Source: Streptomyces galbus
GTDB taxonomy: Bacteria; Actinomycetota; Actinomycetes; Streptomycetales; Streptomycetaceae
NCBI RefSeq assembly: GCF_005280195.1
Contig: NZ_SZPR01000008.1
Coordinates: forward strand, 283,346 to 347,345
Reading direction: 5' to 3'
Length of the DNA stretch: 64,000 nucleotides
Below, one piece after another: positions 8,577-18,818 of this stretch. Position 1 is the first letter of the stretch, and every line of letters begins with the position of its first letter. The translations under genes were made by a program, and so were the position numbers. The notes below the pieces were generated by a model. It was not told where the DNA came from, made no database searches, and saw only the letters and a program-made list of their open reading frames with translations.

Positions 8577-10698
8577 CGCCGCCCGCCGACAGAATGCGGT
8601 CGGGCCGGATCGGCAGGTCGCGGTGGCGCACACCGGTCGCGTGCCACACCGCGTTGGCGATCGCGGCGGCCGCCCCCACGATGCCGACCTCGCCGATGCC
8701 CTTGATGCCGACCGGGTCGTCGGGGTCGGGGTCGTCGACCCAGTCGGCCTCGACGTGCGGGACGTCGGCGTGCGCGGCGACGTGGTAGCCGGCCAGGTCG
8801 GCGCCGTAGACACCGCCGCTCGCCGGGTCCCGGACGGCCTCCTCGTGCAGCGCCATGGACAGGCCCCAGATCATGCCGCCGACGAGCTGGTTGCGGGCGG
8901 TGAGGGGGTTGACGATCCGGCCGGCCGCGAAGACGCCCAGCATGCGGCGCACCCGTATCTCCCCGGTGGCCGGGTCGACGGCCACCTCGGCGAACTGTGC
9001 CCCGAAGGAGTGCCGTTCCTTCTGCGCGAGCGCCCCGACGGCCTCCGTCGTGTCCGACCGTACGGTGATGCCCTGCGGCGGGATGTCCGCGCCGGGCGCG
9101 AGGCCGCGGCGCAGTTCCTCCGCCGCGGCCGTGACGGCCCAGGCCCAGGAGCGGGTGCCCGCGGAACCGCCGGCGACCATCGCGGGGCCGAGGTCGCTGT
9201 CGCCGATCCGCACCAGCACGCGATCGGTGGGCACGTCCAGGGCGTCGGCGGCGATCAGGGTGAGCGCGGTCCGGGCGCCGGTGCCGATGTCGGCGGCGTT
9301 GATCCGGACCGTGAAGGTGCCGTCGGCCTCGGCCGTCACGGAGGCCGTGGAGGGCATGGCCATCGCCGGGAAGGAGGCGGCCGCGGTGCCCGTGCCGAGC
9401 AGCCAGCGCCCCTCGCGGCGCACACCGGGGCGCGGGTCGCGCTCCGCCCAGCCGAACCTGCGGGCCCCCTCACGGAAACAGGCGACGAGGTTCCGCCCGG
9501 CGAACGGCAGTCCCGAGACCGGACCCACGGCGGGTTCGTTGCGCAGGCGCAGGTCGATTGGGTCGACACCGCACTTCTCGGCGAGTTCGTCGAGCGCCGA
9601 CTCCAGCGCGAACGAGCCCGGCGCCTCGCCCGGGGCGCGCATCCAGGTCGGGGTGGGCACGTCGAGCCGCACCAGCCGGCTGACCGTGTGGTGGGCGTCG
9701 GCGGCGTACATCGATCGGCCGGCCGCGGCGCTCGGCTCGACGAACTCGTGCACGGTCGAGGTCTGGTTCAGCGAGCGGTGTTCCAGGGCGCGCAGCCGCC
9801 CGTCCGGATCGGCCCCGAGGCGGACGCGCTGGGCGGTGGGACTGCGGTAGCCGGCGAGCGAGAACATCTGACGCCGGGTCATGACGACCCGTACCGGCCG
9901 GTGCAGCACGGTCGCGGCCATCACGGCGGCCACCTGGTGGGCGCGTACGCCCTTGCTTCCGAAGCCGCCGCCGACGTGTTCGGAACGTACCCGTACGGCC
10001 CCGGGGTCGAGGGAGAACAGGTTCGCGAGGTCCCCCGCGACCCAGTGGGTGCCCTGGTTGGAGTCGACGACCTCCAGCCGGCCGCCTTCCCAGCGGGCGG
10101 TCGCCGCGTGCGGCTCCATCGGGTTGTGGTGCTCCTCGGGGGTGGTGTACTCGGCGTCCACCACGACGGCGGACGCCGCGAGTTCCCGGTCGAGGTCGCC
10201 CTTCTCCACCACGGCCGGCATGTGCCCGTCGACCGGGTACGCCTCGGCCTCACGCCCGGCGGAGAACGCCACGTCGTGCGGCTCCTCGTCGTAGTGCACG
10301 ACGAGCGTCTCGGCGGCCTCCCTGGCCTGTTCGGAGGTCTCGGCGACGACCAGGGCCACCGGCCAGCCCCGGTGGGGCACCCGGTCGTGCTGGAAGAGGG
10401 CGGTGCCGGGGTCCGGCGGGACGCCCATCATGCCGACGAAGTCGGTGTCGACGCGCGGGGCGTTGTGATGGGTGAGCACGGTGAGCACGCCGGGCATCGC
10501 CAGGACCGTGTCGGTGTCCAGGGCACGGACGCGGCCGCGGGCGACGGTGGACAGCACGAGCCAGCCGTGGGCGAGTTCGGCGAAGGGGATCTCCGCGGCG
10601 TACCGTGCCGCGCCGGTGACCTTGTCGCGGCCCTCCACCCGTGTGTGGGCGGTGCCGGTCACCCCGGCGGCGGATCGCCCTGTGGTGGCGGTGGTCAT
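8569..10698 (-). CDS. xanthine dehydrogenase, molybdenum-binding subunit
   Basis: A 709-residue catalytic subunit of the xanthine oxidase family. The N-terminal a/b hammerhead domain (residues ~15-130, RVEGRDKVTGAARYAAEI) is followed by the molybdopterin domains with VGGGFGSKG, a glycine-rich cofactor loop. Near the C terminus, GIKGIGEVGIVG supplies the conserved active-site GxGE glutamate. It should hydroxylate hypoxanthine and xanthine to urate, passing electrons to the Fe-S and FAD subunits encoded upstream. It overlaps the FAD subunit gene by four bases (ATGA) and xdhC by eight. Other purine-like or aldehyde substrates are possible in this superfamily; the ureide cluster elsewhere in the window favours xanthine. 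Confidence 0.92.
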   Translation of the reverse strand: MTTATTGRSAAGVTGTAHTRVEGRDKVTGAARYAAEIPFAELAHGWLVLSTVARGRVRALDTDTVLAMPGVLTVLTHHNAPRVDTDFVGMMGVPPDPGTALFQHDRVPHRGWPVALVVAETSEQAREAAETLVVHYDEEPHDVAFSAGREAEAYPVDGHMPAVVEKGDLDRELAASAVVVDAEYTTPEEHHNPMEPHAATARWEGGRLEVVDSNQGTHWVAGDLANLFSLDPGAVRVRSEHVGGGFGSKGVRAHQVAAVMAATVLHRPVRVVMTRRQMFSLAGYRSPTAQRVRLGADPDGRLRALEHRSLNQTSTVHEFVEPSAAAGRSMYAADAHHTVSRLVRLDVPTPTWMRAPGEAPGSFALESALDELAEKCGVDPIDLRLRNEPAVGPVSGLPFAGRNLVACFREGARRFGWAERDPRPGVRREGRWLLGTGTAAASFPAMAMPSTASVTAEADGTFTVRINAADIGTGARTALTLIAADALDVPTDRVLVRIGDSDLGPAMVAGGSAGTRSWAWAVTAAAEELRRGLAPGADIPPQGITVRSDTTEAVGALAQKERHSFGAQFAEVAVDPATGEIRVRRMLGVFAAGRIVNPLTARNQLVGGMIWGLSMALHEEAVRDPASGGVYGADLAGYHVAAHADVPHVEADWVDDPDPDDPVGIKGIGEVGIVGAAAAIANAVWHATGVRHRDLPIRPDRILSAGGDA

Positions 10699-11687
10699 CG
10701 GGCGGCCTCCTCTGCGAGTTCGCTGAGGACGGCCACGACGAGGTTGCGCATCAGGGTCACCTTGTATCCGTTGCGGGGCAGGGGCCGGGCGGCCGTCAGT
10801 TCGGCGTCCGCGGCGGCCGCGAAGGTGTCGGCGCCGGCCGGGGCGCCGGTCAGGACGCGCTCGGCCGCGAACGCCCGCCAGGGGCGGGAGGCGACGGCAC
10901 CGAAGGCCAGGCGCACGTCGTGCACGACGCCGTCCCTCAGGTCGAGGGCGGCGGCGACCGAGCCGATGGCGAAGGCGTACGAGGCACGCTCGCGCACCTT
11001 GCGGTAGCGGGAGTTGGCCGCCGTGGGGGCGGGCGGCAGGGTGACGGCGGTGATGAGGGCGCCCTGCGGCAGGGCGGTCTCCCGGTGCGGTGTCTCCCCC
11101 ACCGGCAGATAGAGGTCGGCGATCGGCAGCTCGCCGGGTCCGTCCGCCGTCTCGTAGGACACGCGGGCGTCGAGGGCGGTCAGGGCCACGCCCATGTCGG
11201 AGGGGTGGGTGGCGACGCAGTGACCGGAGGCGCCGAGGATGGCGTGATTGTGGTGTTCACCGGTGAGGGCGGGGCAACCGCTGCCCGGAACGCGCTTGTT
11301 GCAGGGCGAGTCGACGTCGGTGAAGTAGCCGCAGCGGGTGCGCTGGAGCAGGTTGCCGCCGACCGTGGCCATGTTGCGCAGCTGCCCGGAGGCCCCGGCC
11401 AGGACCGCCTGGGCCAGGACCGGGTAGCGGCGCCGGACCTCGGGGTGGGCGGCCAGGTCGCTGTTGGTGACGGTGGCGCCGATGCGCAGTCCGCCGTCGG
11501 GTGCCGACTCGACGCGGTTCAGGGGCAGTTCGCGTACGTCGACGAGCCTTGCCGGCCGTTCGACGCCGGTCTTCATCAGGTCGACCAGGTTCGTGCCGCC
11601 GCCCAGGAAGCGGGCGTCCGGGTCGCCGTCGAGCAACGCGACCGCGCCGGCGACGTCATGGGCGCGGTGGTAGCCGAACTCCCCCAT
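10695..11687 (-). CDS. xanthine dehydrogenase, FAD-binding subunit
   Basis: A 330-residue medium subunit of the CoxM/XdhB type. The start MGEFGYHRAHDVAGAVALL is followed by the FAD-binding motif RFLGGGTNLVDLMKTG (residues ~27-42). A second conserved region, RNMATVGGNLLQRTRCGYF, is typical of bacterial FAD subunits that also bind an extra Fe-S cluster. It shuttles electrons from the [2Fe-2S] subunit to NAD. The ATG at 11687 lies inside the upstream 2Fe-2S reading frame, which is unusual (112-base overlap). The downstream overlap with the Mo subunit is the ordinary four bases. Confidence 0.92.
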   Translation of the reverse strand: MGEFGYHRAHDVAGAVALLDGDPDARFLGGGTNLVDLMKTGVERPARLVDVRELPLNRVESAPDGGLRIGATVTNSDLAAHPEVRRRYPVLAQAVLAGASGQLRNMATVGGNLLQRTRCGYFTDVDSPCNKRVPGSGCPALTGEHHNHAILGASGHCVATHPSDMGVALTALDARVSYETADGPGELPIADLYLPVGETPHRETALPQGALITAVTLPPAPTAANSRYRKVRERASYAFAIGSVAAALDLRDGVVHDVRLAFGAVASRPWRAFAAERVLTGAPAGADTFAAAADAELTAARPLPRNGYKVTLMRNLVVAVLSELAEEAAR

Positions 11688-12226
11688 GCGGCGGCTCCGT
11701 TCGCCTCGGCGGCGCGGGCCACGGCCTGCACTATGGACACGTACGCGCCGCAGCGGCACAGGTTGCCGCTCATCCGCTCGCGGATCTCCTCGGGGGTCAG
11801 GGGCGGTGGTCCCGCCTCGGGCCGCAGGTCGGCGGTGGCGGCGCTCGGCCAGCCCGCGGCGTGTTCCTCGATGACGGCGACGGCCGAGCAGATCTGGCCG
11901 GGGGTGCAGTAGCCGCACTGGAAACCGTCGAGGTCGAGGAACGCCTGCTGCACCGGGTGCAGCCGGTCGCCGTCGGCCACGCCCTCGACGGTGGTGATCT
12001 CGTGCCCCTCGGCCGCGACCGCCAGCTGGAGGCAGGCCACGCTGCGGCGCCCGTCGACCAGGACGGTGCAGGCGCCGCACTGGCCCTGGTCACAGCCCTT
12101 CTTGGTGCCGGTCAGGTCGAGCCGTTCCCGCAGGGCGTCGAGCAGGGTGGTGCGGTGGTCGACGGTCAGCGTGTACTTCTCGCCGTTGACGGACAGGGTG
12201 AGGTCGCTGGACGTCGATGAGGCCAT
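11576..12226 (-). CDS. xanthine dehydrogenase, [2Fe-2S] subunit, with aberrant C-terminal extension
   Basis: A 216-residue small subunit. The plant-type ferredoxin cluster uses C45, C50, C53 and C65 (GCDQGQCGACTVL), and the second cluster uses C104, C107, C157 and C159 (QCGYCTPGQ, NLCRCGAYV). Relatives normally end shortly after AYVSIVQAVARAAEA. Here the frame continues ~37 residues as an out-of-frame translation of the FAD gene, giving a 112-base overlap. A lost stop codon or a small frameshift near 11690 would explain it. It is first in the operon; the ATG at 12226 follows the GAAGG-like ribosome-binding site of AGAGAAGGCTTCC. Confidence 0.92.
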   Translation of the reverse strand: MASSTSSDLTLSVNGEKYTLTVDHRTTLLDALRERLDLTGTKKGCDQGQCGACTVLVDGRRSVACLQLAVAAEGHEITTVEGVADGDRLHPVQQAFLDLDGFQCGYCTPGQICSAVAVIEEHAAGWPSAATADLRPEAGPPPLTPEEIRERMSGNLCRCGAYVSIVQAVARAAEANGAAAWGSSATTAPMTSPARSRCSTATRTPASWAAARTWST

Positions 12227-12383
12227 GGAAGCCTTCTCTCTCACGTGGTGAGGCGGGTCGCTGGTCAGGCGTGGATGCCGCGGCTGGCGGCGCCGGTGCG
12301 CGAGCGGGCAGGATGCGGGGCAGGTGGGCCGCGTCCGGCCGCCCGGGTGTCCCGCACGGACGGCACGCCGATACGCTGGAAAC

Positions 12384-12433
12384 AAGCGGACAGTTGTCCG
12401 TTACCCGGAAACGTAACGGACAACTGTCCGCTT
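12384..12433. promoter_or_regulatory. double TetR-type operator between xdh operon and tetR
   Basis: Two dyads, CGGACAGTTGTCCG (12387-12400) and CGGACAACTGTCCG (12417-12430), each CGGACA-N2-TGTCCG, are themselves arms of a larger perfect inverted repeat: 21-base arms at 12384-12404 and 12413-12433 around an 8-base spacer. Centre-to-centre spacing is 30 bp, about three helical turns. It lies 40 bases before the tetR GTG and ~160 bases before the first xdh gene, so a bound TetR could control both directions. The binding protein is inferred, not shown. Confidence 0.75.
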
Positions 12434-12473
12434 AACAAGGATCGGGTTTCGGCCATCACCGCGAGGAGGACCC

Positions 12474-13049
12474 GTGGGTCAGAACAGGGAAGCGCCCCTG
12501 CGCTCGGACGCGCAGCGCAACCGCGCGCGCATCCTGGAGGTGGCCCTGGCCGAACTGACCCGCTCGGCCGACACCCCGCTGAGCACGATCGCGAAGAAGG
12601 CCGGCGTGGGGCAGGGGACCTTCTACCGCCACTTCCCCACCCGTGAGGCCCTGGTCCTGGAGATCTACCGCCACGAGATGCAGCAGGTCGCCGACACCGC
12701 GGCCCCGCTGCTGCGCAGCCGGGAACCCGACCGGGCGCTGCGTGAGTGGATGGACGGGCTGGCCCGGTTCGCCATGACCAAGGCTGGACTGGCCGACGCG
12801 ATCCGGCAGGCCGCCGGCGCACCCGGCGCGCAGAAGCCGGGCCACGCCCCGGTGACGGAGGCGGCCGAGTGCCTGATTCGGGCCGCCGAGCAGGCCGGGA
12901 CCATCCGCCCGGGGATCACGGTGGACGACCTGTTCCTCGCCATCGGAGGCCTGTGGACGCTCGACCCGCACAGCGACTGGCAGCCCCGGGCGACTCGCCT
13001 GCTGGACCTGGTCATGGACGCGCTCCGGGCCGGGGCGCCGGGCCGCTGA
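12474..13049 (+). CDS. TetR/AcrR family transcriptional regulator
   Basis: A 191-residue DNA-binding protein. The N-terminal helix-turn-helix is at residues ~17-63 (NRARILEVALAEL, STIAKKAGVGQGTFYRHFPTREAL), followed by an all-helical ligand/dimerisation domain (residues ~70-190). The GTG start at 12474 follows GAGGAGG at 12463-12469. It is divergent from the xanthine dehydrogenase operon with a double operator between them, so it is most likely an autoregulated repressor of xdh; the ligand (a purine or another small molecule) is unknown. Confidence 0.9.
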   Translation: MGQNREAPLRSDAQRNRARILEVALAELTRSADTPLSTIAKKAGVGQGTFYRHFPTREALVLEIYRHEMQQVADTAAPLLRSREPDRALREWMDGLARFAMTKAGLADAIRQAAGAPGAQKPGHAPVTEAAECLIRAAEQAGTIRPGITVDDLFLAIGGLWTLDPHSDWQPRATRLLDLVMDALRAGAPGR

Positions 13050-13517
13050 CGGGTCCCGGTCGCCGACGCACCGCGCGGAGGCGCGTGCCGGGGACGCTCG
13101 TCAGCTCGCCACCGAGGACGCCAGTCCGCGGAGTTCGCCCAGGGCCGGTGCAGGGGACCCGGGTGAGGGGCAGGTCCGGGCTGAGGCTCGCGCATCAGGC
13201 GGAGACCACCGCAAGTCCCTTCCGCACGAACGGACTTGAACGGCCGGCGGCACCCAGGGCCACAGGCGGCCGGCCGGGCCTTCGGCCCGGCCGCTCCGGG
13301 TGGTTGCCCGGGTGGCCGCCCCCGGTTCCTCGCATCGCGACGAGCCGGACGGCTGACTAGACTGAACGAGAAGGGGATCTTCCGGGCCACCAGTACCGGT
13401 CGACGCGGCCGCCACGTCGGGGTGGGAGCGGCCGCCGGTTCCGCGCAGTCGTGAGGTACCCGCTGCGCGAAGTTGAACAGCAGACACCAACTCCGATGCT
13501 TCGAAGGAGACGGAGTC
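13050..13517. other. intergenic region with hairpins, no recognisable gene
   Basis: About 470 bases after tetR. There is no convincing frame on either strand. A 10-bp GC hairpin with a 3-base loop (CGGCCGGGCC / GGCCCGGCCG, 13271-13293) may be a terminator. A smaller CAAGTCC/GGACTTG pair lies at 13212-13238. The last 60 bases should hold the promoter of the following secreted protein gene, but no clear hexamers were seen. Confidence 0.5.
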
Positions 13518-14075
13518 ATGGTGAGCATCCTCGAGCGCCGCGGTGTCACAGCCGTCCTGTCGGCTCTGCTGGCCGCGGGCACCCTCACCGTTCCAGCCAC
13601 CGCGGAGGCGGCGACGCCGCGGGCCGCCGGCGCGGCCGTCGCGGATCCCGCCGTCCTGCCGATGCAGGGCGTCGTCCTCGGCAGGAACGTGACCTTCGGC
13701 GGCGGTGTGCCGGTCGGCGGCTGGTACTCCCTCAGCGTGTTCCCGAGCGGCACGTACTCCTACTCCGGTCACATGCACGTCTCGGGCGCGCCGAGCTACA
13801 CCTTCGCCGGCGTGTGCGTCGTGCGCTTCACCAACGGCACGGCGTTCGTGTTCCAGACGTCCGGTCGGCTGCACGGCACCTTCGAGTCGGGGTCCCGCGA
13901 CCACAACTGGAGCACGAGCGGCTCGCGGCAGTCGATCCGTGACGCCTGGAAGAACTCCGGCGGCGGCTGGAACGCGCGCTGCAGCAACCGCGTGGACATC
14001 GACCTGGGAGCCCTCGTCAACTCGACCGTGCAGGCGGTGGGATACGCCGCGCAGGTCATCGCGATCGTCGCCTGA
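13518..14075 (+). CDS. secreted protein of unknown function
   Basis: A 185-residue exported protein. The Sec signal (MVSILERRGVTAVLSALLAAG..., cleavage after ...TAEAA at about 31) precedes a domain rich in aromatic and small residues (GGVPVGGWYSLSVFPSG, YSYSGHMHVSGAP, CVVRFTNGTAFVFQTSG). It has two well-separated cysteines (GVCVVRF and NARCSNR) that could form a disulfide. The C-terminal ~25 residues are hydrophobic (NSTVQAVGYAAQVIAIVA). I do not recognise the family; the pattern resembles small extracellular beta-sandwich proteins of Streptomyces. The ATG at 13518 follows AAGGAG. Confidence 0.8.
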   Translation: MVSILERRGVTAVLSALLAAGTLTVPATAEAATPRAAGAAVADPAVLPMQGVVLGRNVTFGGGVPVGGWYSLSVFPSGTYSYSGHMHVSGAPSYTFAGVCVVRFTNGTAFVFQTSGRLHGTFESGSRDHNWSTSGSRQSIRDAWKNSGGGWNARCSNRVDIDLGALVNSTVQAVGYAAQVIAIVA

Positions 14076-14094
14076 GCGGTACGCGCGACCGGGC

Positions 14095-14116
14095 CGCGGC
14101 CGCCTCCCCGGCCGCG
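14095..14116. terminator. hairpin between convergent genes
   Basis: CGCGGCCG (14095-14102) pairs with CGGCCGCG (14109-14116) across a 6-base loop, flanked by further partly pairing GACC/GGTC bases. It sits between the stops of the secreted-protein gene and the convergent xthA, so it could serve both. Confidence 0.6.
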
Positions 14117-14141
14117 ATCCCGGGTCCCAGGGAGTGTCTCC

Positions 14142-14921
14142 CTAGACGTCCAGGTCGACGACGACCGGGGCGTGGTCCGAGGCACCCTTGCCCTTGCGCT
14201 CCTCGCGGTCGACGTAGGCGTCCTTGACGGCCTGGGCGAACGGGGCGTTGCCGTAGACCAGGTCGATGCGCATGCCGCGGTTCTTGGGGAAGGCGAGCTG
14301 GCGGTAGTCCCAGTAGGTGAAGGGCTGGTCGTACTTCAGCGGACGCGGCACCACGTCGGCGAGGCCGGCCTCGCGCAGGGCGGTGAGGGCGGCCCGCTCG
14401 GCGGGGGTGACGTGCGTGGAGCCCTCGAAGGCGGAGGCGTCGAAGACGTCGTCGTCGGTCGGCGCGACGTTGTAGTCGCCGAGCACCGCGAACGGGCGGG
14501 AGCCCTGCGCGTCGCCCGCGACGGCGGCCCGCAGGGCCTCGAACCACTCCAGCTTGTACGCGTAGTGCGGGTGGCCCACCTCACGGCCGTTCGGCACGTA
14601 CACCGACCAGACGCGGACCGGGCCGCAGGTCGCGGAGAGGGCGCGGGGCTCCACCGCGCCGTCGTAGCCGGGGTCGCCGGGCAGGCCCTTGACGACGTCC
14701 TCGATGCCGACGCGGGAGAGGACCGCCACGCCGTTCCACCGGCCGGTGGCGTGGACCGCCGCCTCGTAGCCCAGCTCGCGCAGGGGTTCGAACGGGAACT
14801 GGTCCTCGGCGACCTTGGCCTCCTGGAGGCACAGCACGTCGGTGCCGCTGCTCTCCAGCCAGGCCAGCAGCCTCGGCAGGCGTGCGGTGATCGAGTTCAC
14901 GTTCCAGGTCGCGATGCGCAT
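14142..14921 (-). CDS. xthA: exodeoxyribonuclease III
   Basis: A 259-residue Mg-dependent AP endonuclease/3'-5' exonuclease for base excision repair. The endonuclease/exonuclease/phosphatase fold is evident: MRIATWNVNSITARL at the N terminus, CLQEAK with the metal-binding Glu, DYNVAPT, and C-terminal GMRIDLVYGN and GASDHAPVVVDL with the catalytic Asp-His. The ATG at 14921 was chosen because the family starts MRIATWNVNS; a start ten codons upstream is possible. It lies 37 bases downstream of the metallo-hydrolase gene and may be co-transcribed with it. Confidence 0.95.
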   Translation of the reverse strand: MRIATWNVNSITARLPRLLAWLESSGTDVLCLQEAKVAEDQFPFEPLRELGYEAAVHATGRWNGVAVLSRVGIEDVVKGLPGDPGYDGAVEPRALSATCGPVRVWSVYVPNGREVGHPHYAYKLEWFEALRAAVAGDAQGSRPFAVLGDYNVAPTDDDVFDASAFEGSTHVTPAERAALTALREAGLADVVPRPLKYDQPFTYWDYRQLAFPKNRGMRIDLVYGNAPFAQAVKDAYVDREERKGKGASDHAPVVVDLDV

Positions 14922-14958
14922 GGTCCCCAACCTACCCGGAGGGTCCGACAACGCGGCC

Positions 14959-15594
14959 TCAGAGGTCCGCGGTGCCTCCGGGGGCGAGCCGCAGGTGCTC
15001 GGAGCCGCCCAGGTTGCCGAGGTGGGTGTCGTAGATCGGGCGGGCGAGGTCGGTCAGGAGCGCGTCGTGGACGTCGTAGACCCGGCGGGGCCCGACCTCG
15101 CGCACGTAGTCGATCACCTCGGCGATCTTGCTCCAGGGTGCCTGCACCGGGACCAGCAGGGTCTCCACGGCGTGGTCGGGGACGGTGAGGGCGTCGCCGG
15201 GGTGGAAGACCAGGCCGTCGTCGACCAGGTAGCCGACGTTGGTGACGCGCGGCAGGTCGGGGTGGATGACGGCGTGCAGCTCGCCGTGGACCTGCACGTC
15301 GAAGCCGGCGGCGGTGAAGGTGTCGCCGTGGCCGACGGTGTGGACGCGGCCCGGGAATGCCGGGGCGAGCTGCTCGGCGACGGAGCGCAGGGCCCACACC
15401 TCGGCGGCCGGGTCGGCGTCGAGGGCGGCGCGCAGGCGGCCCTCGTGGAAGTGGTCGGGGTGCTCGTGGGTGACGAGGATCGCGTCGGCACCGGCCGCGG
15501 CGTCCTCCTCGCTGAACCCGCCGGGGTCGAGGACGAGGGTGCGCCCGTCCTTCTCCAGCCGGACGCACGCGTGCGACATCTTCGTGAGCTTCAT
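14959..15594 (-). CDS. MBL-fold metal-dependent hydrolase (UlaG-like)
   Basis: A 211-residue cytoplasmic protein. The metallo-beta-lactamase motif THEHPDHF (residues ~42-49) supplies the HxHxDH metal ligands, and further histidine/aspartate ligands lie in GELHAVI and FHPGDAL. The N terminus MKLTKMSHACVRLEKDG is typical of UlaG/YtnP-like hydrolases that act on small phosphorylated or lactone substrates. The substrate is unknown. It is immediately upstream of xthA, an arrangement probably conserved in Streptomyces but of no obvious functional meaning. Confidence 0.88.
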   Translation of the reverse strand: MKLTKMSHACVRLEKDGRTLVLDPGGFSEEDAAAGADAILVTHEHPDHFHEGRLRAALDADPAAEVWALRSVAEQLAPAFPGRVHTVGHGDTFTAAGFDVQVHGELHAVIHPDLPRVTNVGYLVDDGLVFHPGDALTVPDHAVETLLVPVQAPWSKIAEVIDYVREVGPRRVYDVHDALLTDLARPIYDTHLGNLGGSEHLRLAPGGTADL

Positions 15595-15727
15595 GGGTCC
15601 ATCCTGCCGGGTGGGGCGGCCGACCGGCCGTTGCAGCGCGGGTGGGCCCGCCGCGCCTCGTGCGGCCGCCCGGCCACCCGGTCACCCGGTCACCCGGCTC
15701 TGCGGGACTACGGGACCACGGTTCTGC

Positions 15728-17050
15728 CTACTCCCGTGGGGTGGTCTCCTCGCGGATGACCTGCTGGGCGACCCGGAAGGCGTCGGTCGCGACGGGGACG
15801 CCGCAGTAGACCGCCGCCTGGAGCAGCACCTCCTTGATCTCGTCCGGGGTGAGGCCGTTGCGCAGGGCGGCGCGGATGTGGACGGCCAGCTGCTCCAGGT
15901 GTCCGCCCGCGGCCAGCGCGGTGAGCGCCACGCAGCTGCGCGAGCGCCGGTCGAGGCCGGGGCGGTCCCAGACGTCGCCCCATACGTAGCGGGTGAGGAA
16001 CTCCTGGTAGTCCTCGGAGAAGGCGTCGGCCTGCGCCAGCTCCCGGTCCACGTGCGCGTCCCCGAGCACCTCGCGGCGGACCTTGAGGCCGGCGTCGTAG
16101 GCGTCGGCGCGGCTGCCGCCGGGCGGCGCGGCCGGGGCGGGCGCGATCTCCGCGACGGGGGCGACGGGCTGCGGGGGCACGACGGGGGCGCGCGGGGGCA
16201 TGGCGCCCATCGGCACCATGCCGGTCATGCCGGGCAGCGCGGTCTGGCCTGTGCTCACGTCGTAGGCGGGCTGCCAGGCGGTGGAGAAGTGCCGCACCAG
16301 CAGGTCGGTGACGGCCGCGGGCTGCTCCACGGGGACCAGGTGCGAGGCGCCGGGGACGACGGCCAGGCGGGCGTCCGGGATGCCGGCGACCAGCGTACGG
16401 GCTTCTGCGGGGCCGGTGACCTGGTCGTCGGAGCCGACCAGGACGAGGGTGGGCACGCCGACCCGGCCGAGTTCGGCGCGGACGTCGAAGGAGGCGAGCG
16501 CCTCGCAGGCGGCGATGTAGCAGCCGGGGTCGGTGGTGCGCACCATCTGCACGGCCCAGTCGGTGATCGCGGGCTGGGCGGCCGCGAAGCCGCCGGTGAA
16601 CCAGCGCTCGGGCGAGGTGCGGGCGATCGGGTCGAGGCCGTTGCTGCGGACGATGACGCCGCGCCGGCGGAACTCGTCGGCCGACCCGAACCGCGGTGAG
16701 GCCGCGATCAGCGCCAGTGAGGCCAGCCGGTCGGGGTGTCGGAGCGCCAGCTCGACACCGACCGCCCCGCCGAGCGCGCAGCCCGCGTACCCGAACCGCT
16801 GGACACCCAGGGCGTCCAGGGTGACCAGCAGCCGCCCGGTGAGCTCGGCGACCGACCCGGCGGGGTGGGCGGGCGCCCCGCCGTGCCCCGGCAGGTCGAA
16901 CCGCAGGACCCGCCACTGCTGGGCCAGTTCGGGCACCTGACGGTCCCACATGTGCCAGGTGGTGCCCAGTGAGGGACCCAGGATCAGGACCGGGGCGTCT
17001 TCCGGTCCGTCGAAGCGGTATTGCAGGGTGTTCGGGGGTGTCTCACTCAC
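15728..17050 (-). CDS. pcaL: 3-oxoadipate enol-lactonase / 4-carboxymuconolactone decarboxylase fusion
   Basis: A 440-residue two-domain enzyme. Residues ~1-260 are an alpha/beta hydrolase of the PcaD type (PSLGTTWHMWDRQVPEL, DLPGHGGAP, VPGASHLVPVEQP). After a Pro/Ala-rich linker, residues ~320-440 are a carboxymuconolactone decarboxylase (GLKVRREVLGDAHVDREL, RSRSCVALTALAAGGH, LEQLAVHIRAALRNGLT). The fusion would carry out two consecutive steps of protocatechuate degradation. At the nucleophile elbow the sequence is GCALGG, with Cys where Ser is usual in PcaD. The start is GTG (17050) after GAGAAGG. No other pca gene is present here, which is unusual for this pathway. Confidence 0.88.
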   Translation of the reverse strand: MSETPPNTLQYRFDGPEDAPVLILGPSLGTTWHMWDRQVPELAQQWRVLRFDLPGHGGAPAHPAGSVAELTGRLLVTLDALGVQRFGYAGCALGGAVGVELALRHPDRLASLALIAASPRFGSADEFRRRGVIVRSNGLDPIARTSPERWFTGGFAAAQPAITDWAVQMVRTTDPGCYIAACEALASFDVRAELGRVGVPTLVLVGSDDQVTGPAEARTLVAGIPDARLAVVPGASHLVPVEQPAAVTDLLVRHFSTAWQPAYDVSTGQTALPGMTGMVPMGAMPPRAPVVPPQPVAPVAEIAPAPAAPPGGSRADAYDAGLKVRREVLGDAHVDRELAQADAFSEDYQEFLTRYVWGDVWDRPGLDRRSRSCVALTALAAGGHLEQLAVHIRAALRNGLTPDEIKEVLLQAAVYCGVPVATDAFRVAQQVIREETTPRE

Positions 17051-17249
17051 GCCCCAGACCTTCTCATGTCTCACGCTGCCGCTGTGACGAGGGTTGCGGG
17101 TGCACGGGCCCGTCGAACGGGCATCCACCGAGCCGAGCGTCAGATGAGCGACGTGCGCCCGGGGGGTGAAGGTCGGCATCGAGCCCATGGGCACCCTGCA
17201 GCACCCGCCGCGGCCCGCCCGGCCGGTCGCCCCCGGCTCACACGGAGGC

Positions 17250-18818
<1,569 letters not shown>

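Noticed and set aside
15728..17050. Complete protocatechuate gene cluster
   Set aside because: Only the PcaD-PcaC fusion is present; genes for the dioxygenase, cycloisomerase and thiolase steps are not in the window.
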